From Saprospiraceae bacterium (GTDB lineage Bacteria; Bacteroidota; Bacteroidia; Chitinophagales; Saprospiraceae): a stretch of DNA of 7,307 bases. The stretch is taken from positions 1 to 7,307 of the forward strand of contig CANETR010000090.1 of the NCBI GenBank assembly GCA_947441325.1, in the 5' to 3' direction. This document shows, in pieces, positions 1 through 5,652 of this stretch. The position numbers and the translations under genes are program-made. Each line of letters starts with the position of its first letter. The stretch's first letter is position 1. Under the pieces are notes generated by a model. The model had not been told where the DNA came from and made no database searches. It was given only the letters and a program-made list of their open reading frames with translations.

Positions 1-73
1 AAAAAGTTTTTTTTTAAAATCAGTAACTTATCAATATCAAATTAGCAAAAGAGGCCTTTTAAAACAAAAGATA

Positions 74-81
74 TATATTTG
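74..81 (+). promoter_or_regulatory. Predicted -7 promoter element for the DUF4837 lipoprotein gene
   Basis: TATATTTG matches the Bacteroidota primary sigma factor -7 consensus TAnnTTTG and is followed by GCAG. Transcription would start near 87-90, giving an untranslated leader of about 65 bases. No good -33 TTTG is visible 19-21 bases upstream, so the call rests on the -7 element and its position only. The leader contains a small inverted repeat, GAGCTT (84-89) with AAGCTC (100-105), and ends in eight A residues directly before the ATG at 155, which is the usual A-rich start context in this phylum. Confidence 0.5.
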
Positions 82-154
82 CAGAGCTTATGCACCAAAA
101 AGCTCAAAACAAGCATCTCATCGGTGTATACCTTAAACTTTATACCAAAAAAAA

Positions 155-1234
155 ATGACTAAGAAATTCCCATTACCTTACATTTTTGTAGCATTTGGAT
201 TAGTCTTCATGCTTTTTTCCTGCTCCGAGAGCACTCAAAAGAGACTCGAAATCACTCCCAGCGCCTATGGCAGTGTCGATAATATTTACATGGTTTGCAA
301 TGAAAATCTTTGGAACGGTGTGGTGGGAGACAGTTTTCGCAACCAATTCGAAGCGCTTTACCCTGTAACGCCACAGCCCGAACCGCTTTTTGATTTGAGG
401 TACATCGATGCTGTAAAATTCAATAAAGTACACAAAACGCATAGGGCTATAATTATTATGGCAGACCTTTCGGACAAAGATGATAAAGCCACTGAAATAG
501 TAAACACTGCCCTCGGCAGCGATAAAATAAAAAAAGCCAATACCGACCGACGATATAGAATTGCCTTTCACAACAATCGTTGGGCAATGGGTCAGATAGT
601 GGTATACTGGTCTGCCCCATCCCGACAGGAATTATTAGAGTCTGTCCGCAAAGATTACAAACAGGTTATTGAGCTCATCAATAAACTGGATGCAGAAACA
701 TTATCCAAACAGGTTTATGCCGACGGGCAGAGCACAAAATTAAACGACAGCATAAAAACTACTTTCGGTTTCGAAATGAAAATACCGAGTAAGTTTGCCA
801 TTGCTTACCGCGACAGCAACACTATGTGGCTCTATGAAGACCGCCAAAAAAGCAGCAATAATATTCTCATCCACAGCATTGCTGGTATTGATTATAAAAC
901 CATATCAAATGATAGTCTGATTGCCATCAGAAATCGTCTCAGCAAAAAATATTTCTCGTCCTGGGCGGAGGGTTCTTTTATGGAAGTTGATGATAAAAAT
1001 CTTCCTATCTATTTCAAGGAAATGTTATTTCAAGGCATGAGGGGGCTTCAGGCAAGAGGGATTTGGCGAATGGAGAAAGACTTTATGGGAGGTTCTTTTG
1101 TCACTTACTTACTTCCCGATGCAAAGAATAAAAGGATAATTTTTATTGATGCTTTTGTTTATGCTCCTGGACAGAAAAAAAGACCCGAAATGCGCAGGCT
1201 GGATACGGTATTTTCAACCTTCAAACTGCTATAA
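155..1234 (+). CDS. DUF4837 family lipoprotein
   Basis: This is a 359-residue envelope lipoprotein of unknown molecular function. Residues 1-22 are a hydrophobic signal sequence ending in the lipobox LFSC, so Cys23 should be the lipidated residue. The residues after it (SESTQ) are not the acidic/lysine-rich stretch that marks surface export in some Bacteroidota, so a periplasm-facing position is more likely. The body carries the conserved DUF4837 pattern as I remember it: LWNGVVGDSFRNQF (52-65), QPEPLFDLRYI (74-84), and a C-terminal block RGIWRM..DFMGGSFVTYLL (301-320) followed by FVYAP..KKRPEMRRLDTVFSTF (334-357). Length fits the family. ATG at 155 is the only sensible start: an in-frame TAA lies at 134-136 and an A-tract precedes the ATG. 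A terminator follows directly, so the gene is probably transcribed alone. The family name is well supported; no function can be inferred. Confidence 0.9.
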   Translation: MTKKFPLPYIFVAFGLVFMLFSCSESTQKRLEITPSAYGSVDNIYMVCNENLWNGVVGDSFRNQFEALYPVTPQPEPLFDLRYIDAVKFNKVHKTHRAIIIMADLSDKDDKATEIVNTALGSDKIKKANTDRRYRIAFHNNRWAMGQIVVYWSAPSRQELLESVRKDYKQVIELINKLDAETLSKQVYADGQSTKLNDSIKTTFGFEMKIPSKFAIAYRDSNTMWLYEDRQKSSNNILIHSIAGIDYKTISNDSLIAIRNRLSKKYFSSWAEGSFMEVDDKNLPIYFKEMLFQGMRGLQARGIWRMEKDFMGGSFVTYLLPDAKNKRIIFIDAFVYAPGQKKRPEMRRLDTVFSTFKLL

Positions 1235-1240
1235 TTGCCT

Positions 1241-1268
1241 TTTTAGCACAAAGCTAAAGTCTTTTTTT
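1241..1268 (+). terminator. Rho-independent terminator after the DUF4837 gene
   Basis: TTTAGC (1242-1247) pairs with GCTAAA (1253-1258) across the 5-base loop ACAAA. A T-G wobble (1241/1259) can extend the stem, and after TC there is a run of seven T (1262-1268). The stem is AT-rich and short, so termination strength is uncertain, but the position seven bases after the stop codon and the T-run fit an intrinsic terminator. The same T-run supplies the -33 element of the next gene. Confidence 0.6.
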
Positions 1269-1298
1269 GCTATTAGCTTTCTGAAAATATTAACTTTG
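1266..1298 (+). promoter_or_regulatory. Predicted promoter of the DUF6695-like gene
   Basis: The -33 element TTTG is at 1266-1269 and a perfect TAnnTTTG -7 element, TAACTTTG, is at 1291-1298, separated by 21 bases (consensus about 19-21). This is the best two-part Bacteroidota-type promoter in the window. Transcription would start around 1304-1308, leaving a leader of roughly 10-14 bases before the ATG at 1318. The -7 element lies in the left half of a perfect palindrome. Confidence 0.65.
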
Positions 1299-1308
1299 CA
1301 AAGTTAAT
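1289..1308. repeat. Perfect 20-bp palindrome over the -7 element (possible operator)
   Basis: ATTAACTTTGCAAAGTTAAT is its own reverse complement over all 20 bases with no spacer. It covers the -7 element and the predicted transcription start and ends ten bases before the ATG at 1318. The position is where a dimeric repressor could block initiation. Because it is symmetric, it also carries TAACTTTG on the minus strand. That it binds a regulator is inference; the symmetry is seen directly. Confidence 0.55.
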
Positions 1309-1317
1309 TAACAGCAC

Positions 1318-2265
1318 ATGAAAGAAATTAAAAAAGGATTTGTCATTGCCCTTGCCTGGCCAGAAATGTACTGCAAACAGACAGCTGCCTGGTACGACGA
1401 GCTGACCCACTTTCTGAGAATCAGCAGATTTCGCTACTATAAAGTTGGTCATGCAGCAGTTACGCTAGTAGATCCCGAAGGAAACTGTCATTATTATGAT
1501 TTTGGCCGTTATCACGCTCCATACAGCTACGGAAGAGTGCGCGGTGCACTGTCTGATCATGATTTGATTATCCATACTAAGGCAGTTTTTTCGGAAGACG
1601 GCAAGCAAATTCTAAACTTTAGAGAAATTCTGGAAGAGCTGCAACAGAATCCTGCCTGTCATGGCGAGGGTAAACTCCATGCATCTTATTCGAGAATTGA
1701 TTATAGTGCAGCGCATAAAAAGGTCACAGAAATGCATACAAGGCATATTTATCCATATGGACCTTTTGTTTGGAACGGCACCAATTGTGCACGCTTTGTA
1801 AATACAATAGCAAGAGCAGGCAGACTAAGCTTTAGAAAATGGTTTCATTTGAGATTTCTGAAACCTATTACTTCTACCACACTCACCAATGTGCATGGAT
1901 TGAACAAAAAATTGGTAGTACCCTATATGCAGGAGAAAGCGATTTTTGTACCTACAGCCCTTCCCGAAAAAGCAAGGCTTTATGGTATATTGCCAGCACC
2001 TCCCATTCCCGATAGTTTAAAAGACAAAAACATACACTGGCTAAGCGGAGAAGGTGCAGGTTCCTGGTTTCTGCCCGAATTCAGAGAAAAAACTGTATTT
2101 CTGCAAAGGTTCACTGCTGATGGCGAACTTGAAGGGCAAGCAGAACTAAAGCTAATGAGCGCTAAAATGCCGAGCGAAATTGATAAATTCAAGCTCACTT
2201 ACCCATCAGCACTGCATCGTTTGAGCCTTGAAATTGATGGCAAAATTTTTGAATTTCATATCTAA
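1318..2265 (+). CDS. Unknown-function protein, DUF6695-like, possible permuted NlpC/P60 (LRAT-like) fold
   Basis: This 315-residue protein has no signal peptide or membrane segment and is probably cytoplasmic. It resembles Bacteroidota proteins that I remember as DUF6695; the name is from memory and moderately sure. Conserved-looking blocks are FVIALAWPEMYC (8-19), YKVGHAAVTLVD (41-52), HYYDFGRYHAP (58-68), GRVRG (72-76), GEGKLHAS (116-123) and YGPFVWNGTNCARFVNTI (147-164). The order His45, His58, then Asn156-Cys157 followed by an aromatic/hydrophobic helix matches circularly permuted papain-like enzymes (LRAT, H-REV107 with NCEHF, YiiX-type), where an N-terminal His pair and a later Cys form the active site. 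This suggests a thiol hydrolase or acyltransferase, but that is inference. Residues about 240-315 (GAGSWF ... FEFHI) look like a separate beta-rich tail. The gene has its own promoter with a palindrome and no clear terminator before the next promoter. Confidence 0.8.
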   Translation: MKEIKKGFVIALAWPEMYCKQTAAWYDELTHFLRISRFRYYKVGHAAVTLVDPEGNCHYYDFGRYHAPYSYGRVRGALSDHDLIIHTKAVFSEDGKQILNFREILEELQQNPACHGEGKLHASYSRIDYSAAHKKVTEMHTRHIYPYGPFVWNGTNCARFVNTIARAGRLSFRKWFHLRFLKPITSTTLTNVHGLNKKLVVPYMQEKAIFVPTALPEKARLYGILPAPPIPDSLKDKNIHWLSGEGAGSWFLPEFREKTVFLQRFTADGELEGQAELKLMSAKMPSEIDKFKLTYPSALHRLSLEIDGKIFEFHI

Positions 2266-2320
2266 ATACGGTTGTTTCTTACGTTAATTTAATGTTAGTT
2301 TTCAGCAATTAGCTGCAATT

Positions 2321-2353
2321 TTTCAAACTGCCGCATTTTATTTTATAAATTTG
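2321..2353 (+). promoter_or_regulatory. Predicted promoter of the fibre protein gene
   Basis: TAAATTTG (2346-2353), followed by CA, matches the -7 consensus TAnnTTTG. The best -33 candidate is TTTC at 2321-2324, 21 bases upstream, one base off TTTG. The start would be near 2360, with a leader of about 30 bases that is A-rich (CCAAAAATTATCTT) just before the ATG at 2391. The rest of the 125-base gap holds nothing else I can name. Confidence 0.5.
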
Positions 2354-2390
2354 CAACGAATAATCATTATACCCTACCAAAAATTATCTT

Positions 2391-5300
2391 ATGTCCAAAA
2401 ATCTTAGACTCCCACTTTTTTGTTTACTGCTTAGCCTTATAAGTCAGGTTAATGCGCAAAATGTAGGCATAGGAACTGCTACACCAAATAGTTCTGCAAA
2501 ATTACATATTGAATCTACCAACTCAGGTTTGCTCATTCCAAGAGTTTCTCTTGTTGCTGTAAATAATGGAACAAGTCCTGTAAATACCCCAGTCACTGGT
2601 GTTTTGGTTTACAATACCAATGCAGCTATCACTGGAGGAGATGGCACCGGTTTTTATTTCTGGAATGGCACTCAATGGGTTCCATTAAAAGGTGGCGACA
2701 ATACACTTGACATGGCTTACGACGAAGGTGGCCCTGGTGCGGGTCGTGTTATTACTGCTGATGCTGGTCGAGTTGAGATTAATGGCACAGGTGGTTTATT
2801 GGTTAATGCGAATACAACTACACTCTCAGAAGCTGCTCTTGTCAACAATACAAATGGAACATCAAGTTCTTCTACACAAATTGGATATGTAGGTGTTAAT
2901 AGTGGTAATGTTACTTCTTTTGGTATTAGAACTATTGCTAGAGCCGCTTCCGCTACAGCTCTTTATGATGGCCCAATGGGTATATTCGCCTCTGTTGAAG
3001 CGCCTACGCCTGGCGGAACAATTAACCTTAACACTACTACTGGTTCTTTAAACAAGGCAACGGGTATATTTGGGTCAATCGCCACTACTACATCAATCAC
3101 AGGTAGTATTCAAGATATGATAGCAGGTGTTGTGGGTTATACAGGTTTACACAATAGCGGTGGTGGAACTGTAACAGGATCCAAACTCTATGGTGGTCTT
3201 TTTGGTGGCAATGGTCGCGTCCTAGGTCTTTTGGGCGAAAACTCTGCCTATATGGAATTTTTGCCCCGCTGGCAGGTTCAAAACTACGAAACAGCCATGA
3301 TTGGTTTTTACAATACCGATCCAAATGGTGGTAATAATGGAGCAAATATAGGGTCAGGTGATAGTTATTTTTCCATTGAAAGCAATGTAACTAATTCTAT
3401 CCAAAAAAACTTGGTATTACAAACTCGCTCTGTAGGTAATGTTGGTATTGGAACAAATACACCCTCAGAAAAATTACATGTAGTAGGTAACACGCGCATT
3501 TCATCACTATCAGGCCTTGGTAACAGGCTTGTACAATCAAACGCCACAGGTGTGCTCAGTAATATTGCTGATGGAACTGCAGGGCAGCTATTGACCACAA
3601 ATGGTGCAGGTGTGCTTTCCTGGACTAATGCATCAGGAAATGAATGGAACATTACAGGAAATAGCGGCACAATAGATGGTACCAATTTTATAGGTACGAC
3701 AGATGCCATCCCATTTAATATAAGAGTAAACAATCAGAAAGCTGGGCGGATTGAACTAACAGTGGGAACTTCGGGTACTTTTTTAGGCTATCAGGCAGGT
3801 AACATAAACAGCGGTGCGCGAAATACCGCTTTAGGATATACTGCTTTATCGACCAATAACACGGCTACAGACAATACCGCTATCGGGGCAAATGCTTTGC
3901 GACTGAATACAGGAGGTCAAAATACTGCAGTCGGCAGCCTTGCGATGCAAAATAATAGCACGGGTTATCAAAATACAAGCTTGGGGTATCAGTCTCTACT
4001 TAATAATACAACCGGTTATGGAAATACATCAGTCGGTTTTAATGCTGCCCGTGCAGGAATTTCAGGTATATATAATACCGCATTAGGTACTCAGGCACTT
4101 GAATCCAACACAACGGGATCCAATAATACAGCTGTAGGATATTCAGCACTTTTCAGCAATTCAGCTTCATCAAATTTAGCAATTGGAGTTTCGGCACTTA
4201 CTGCTAATACTACAGGTACCCCCAATCTGGCAATTGGCCATGAGGCACTAAGAACCAATGTAACTGGAGCGAGTAGTTTAGCTATCGGTAATAGTGCGTT
4301 ATATTCTAATACAGCGTCAAATAACTTTGCTATTGGTCATAATGCCTTGGACGCAAATACCACAGGTACTCCAAATCTCGCTATCGGGGCAGATGCGCTT
4401 GGCGCAAATATTACCGGTGCCAATAATCTTGCTTTGGGACACAATGCATTGCTTTTAAATACTGCTTCAAATAATCTTGCAATTGGTTCCCGCGCTATGG
4501 ATGCCAATACAAGTGGTAATATTAATGTCGCAATAGGCGCCGATGCGTTGGGTGCAAATACTTCAGGTATTCAAAACGTAGCTATTGGTCTAAATGCATT
4601 ATCAACAGCAACAACGGTTTCGAACAATATAGCCATTGGAGCCAGAGCTTTGGATGTTAGTACAGGAGGCATAAATGTAGCAATTGGAACGGATGCACTA
4701 GGCGCCAATACAACTGCCACAAATAATGTCGGTATTGGTTTCAATTCGCTGTTAAATAATACTACAGGAGGCTCGAATGTTGCTGTGGGCAGATCGGCAG
4801 GTGATTTTAATACAACAGGTTCTTCGCTTACTTTCATGGGTACTTTTGCGGACGCCACTGTAGACGGTTTGACCAATGCCTCTGCTTTTGGAGCTAATGC
4901 TACAGTTGCTCAGTCTAATTCCTTAATTTTGGGTAACAATGTCAATGTTGGAGTTGGCATTAATGCTCCGGTCGAAAAACTGCATGTTGTCGGAACACGC
5001 ACATTGGTTCAAAACGGATCGGATGCAATTCACAGTTCTTACAATACTAACAGCGGTTTTAAATTCGAACTTATAGGTTCATATCCTGGCTTTGACAACC
5101 GTGCAATTTATCTGGGCGGTTACAATGTAAATGTTCCTGGTGGCGGCGGATATAGCGATGCTAATAAAATCTACTGCGGTGGTTCTTTCGGCTCACTTTC
5201 TATTTATGCAACAGGTTTTGTAAATGTAAGTTCAGGTAAATTGAAACAGAATATCAGCTCTATGAGCTATGGGCTGGCTGAAATCATGAAAATCAATCCT

Positions 5301-5600
5301 GTACGCTATCAATATACTTTCGACAAATCAGGCGTTTATCAATTGGGCTTCATTGCTGAAGAAATGGCAGAAGTTGTCCCTGAACTTGTTGCTTTCCATG
5401 ATAAGGAGAACAATGTAGTTTCGAAAGGAAAAGCAATGGGTATTGACTATTCCAAAATGTCAGCCGTATTGGTAAAGGCTATGCAAGAGCAACAATTCCA
5501 AATCCAAAGCCAACAAACTATCATCGAAGCCCAGAAAAAAGAACTTCAGGACATGAACAGCCGTTTGGAACGCCTCGAAAAAATGATGGAGAAAAAATAA
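2391..5600 (+). CDS. Secreted trimeric-fibre/adhesin-like protein with head repeats and C-terminal S74 chaperone domain
   Basis: This 1069-residue protein is probably a cell-surface fibre or adhesin. Residues 1-22 are a signal peptide (cleavage VNA|QN). A fibre module NVGIGT..P..KLH occurs three times, at 24, 350 and 852, each opening a new segment. Residues about 47-101 (LIPRVSL, VYNTNA, GFYFWNGTQW) are a segment common in Bacteroidota exported fibre proteins, and 416-457 (NEWNITGNSG, FIGTTDAIPF) is another. Residues 478-812 are about 20 YadA-head-like repeats of the NTAxGxxALxxNTTG type. Residues 829-847 (NASAFGANATVAQSNSLIL) form a closing head motif. Residues 947 to about 1040 are a peptidase S74-type intramolecular chaperone with SSGKLKQNI (947-955), PVRYQYT and LGFIAEEM. 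Residues 1023-1069 form a heptad coiled coil. In phage S74 proteins this C-terminus drives trimer folding and cuts itself off at a Ser. Oddly, the usual S-D is S-S here. No type IX sorting tail is seen. Annotation pipelines may call it a tail fibre protein, but no phage genes are nearby. Confidence 0.88.
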   Translation: MSKNLRLPLFCLLLSLISQVNAQNVGIGTATPNSSAKLHIESTNSGLLIPRVSLVAVNNGTSPVNTPVTGVLVYNTNAAITGGDGTGFYFWNGTQWVPLKGGDNTLDMAYDEGGPGAGRVITADAGRVEINGTGGLLVNANTTTLSEAALVNNTNGTSSSSTQIGYVGVNSGNVTSFGIRTIARAASATALYDGPMGIFASVEAPTPGGTINLNTTTGSLNKATGIFGSIATTTSITGSIQDMIAGVVGYTGLHNSGGGTVTGSKLYGGLFGGNGRVLGLLGENSAYMEFLPRWQVQNYETAMIGFYNTDPNGGNNGANIGSGDSYFSIESNVTNSIQKNLVLQTRSVGNVGIGTNTPSEKLHVVGNTRISSLSGLGNRLVQSNATGVLSNIADGTAGQLLTTNGAGVLSWTNASGNEWNITGNSGTIDGTNFIGTTDAIPFNIRVNNQKAGRIELTVGTSGTFLGYQAGNINSGARNTALGYTALSTNNTATDNTAIGANALRLNTGGQNTAVGSLAMQNNSTGYQNTSLGYQSLLNNTTGYGNTSVGFNAARAGISGIYNTALGTQALESNTTGSNNTAVGYSALFSNSASSNLAIGVSALTANTTGTPNLAIGHEALRTNVTGASSLAIGNSALYSNTASNNFAIGHNALDANTTGTPNLAIGADALGANITGANNLALGHNALLLNTASNNLAIGSRAMDANTSGNINVAIGADALGANTSGIQNVAIGLNALSTATTVSNNIAIGARALDVSTGGINVAIGTDALGANTTATNNVGIGFNSLLNNTTGGSNVAVGRSAGDFNTTGSSLTFMGTFADATVDGLTNASAFGANATVAQSNSLILGNNVNVGVGINAPVEKLHVVGTRTLVQNGSDAIHSSYNTNSGFKFELIGSYPGFDNRAIYLGGYNVNVPGGGGYSDANKIYCGGSFGSLSIYATGFVNVSSGKLKQNISSMSYGLAEIMKINPVRYQYTFDKSGVYQLGFIAEEMAEVVPELVAFHDKENNVVSKGKAMGIDYSKMSAVLVKAMQEQQFQIQSQQTIIEAQKKELQDMNSRLERLEKMMEKK
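3822..4826 (+). repeat. About 20 tandem head repeats (48-51 bp each) inside the fibre gene
   Basis: Twenty consecutive units begin at Asn478 and end at Ser812; fifteen or so are 17 residues and the rest 16. The consensus is N-T/L/V-A-I/L/V-G-x-x-A-L-x-x-N-T-T-G-x-x. The I/V-G and A-L positions are nearly invariant, as expected for stacked turns of a trimeric left-handed beta roll like the YadA head. From unit 7 on, units group in threes of about 50 residues: 4173-4322, 4323-4472, 4473-4625 and 4626-4775. The third-base positions differ widely between units, so the array is old or under selection against perfect DNA identity. It is protein-level repetition, not a CRISPR array. Confidence 0.9.
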
Positions 5601-5617
5601 ATTTAGTTAGATATTTT

Positions 5618-5652
5618 AAAATGAGCCAATCAAATACTGATTGGCTCATTTT
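5618..5652. terminator. Bidirectional terminator between the convergent fibre and GH5 genes
   Basis: AAAATGAGCCAATCA (5618-5632) pairs perfectly with TGATTGGCTCATTTT (5638-5652) across the loop AATAC, a 15-bp stem. The A-run on one side and T-run on the other make it work for transcripts from either direction. It starts 17 bases after the fibre stop codon, and its right arm contains the GH5 stop codon (TGA, read on the minus strand at 5648-5646) and part of its last codons. Confidence 0.9.

Noticed and set aside
1..20. A-run/T-run at the left edge as terminator of an upstream gene
   Set aside because: No stem is visible within the window; any left arm would lie outside it.
200..571. Minus-strand open frames (123 and 60 residues) inside the DUF4837 gene
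   Set aside because: They lie entirely antisense to a well-supported conserved gene, have no promoter or recognisable motif, and look like shadow frames.
2281..2295. Hairpin ACGTT-AATTT-AATGT as terminator of the DUF6695-like gene
   Set aside because: The stem is only 5 bp with a wobble pair and is followed by TAGTTTTC rather than a T-run, so it is too weak to call.
3822..4826. Regular about 50-bp spacing resembling a CRISPR or satellite array
   Set aside because: The DNA units are not identical and are kept in frame; the conservation is at the protein level (head repeats), with no repeat-spacer structure.
3097..4876. Minus-strand open frames of 82-122 residues antisense to the fibre gene
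   Set aside because: The repetitive, Asn/Thr/Gly-rich coding strand yields long antisense frames; their Pro/Val-rich composition mirrors the repeats and nothing else supports them.
2391..5600. Phage or prophage tail fibre
   Set aside because: The S74 domain occurs in phage fibres, but a signal peptide is present, the N-terminal module is typical of exported Bacteroidota proteins, and no phage gene is nearby.
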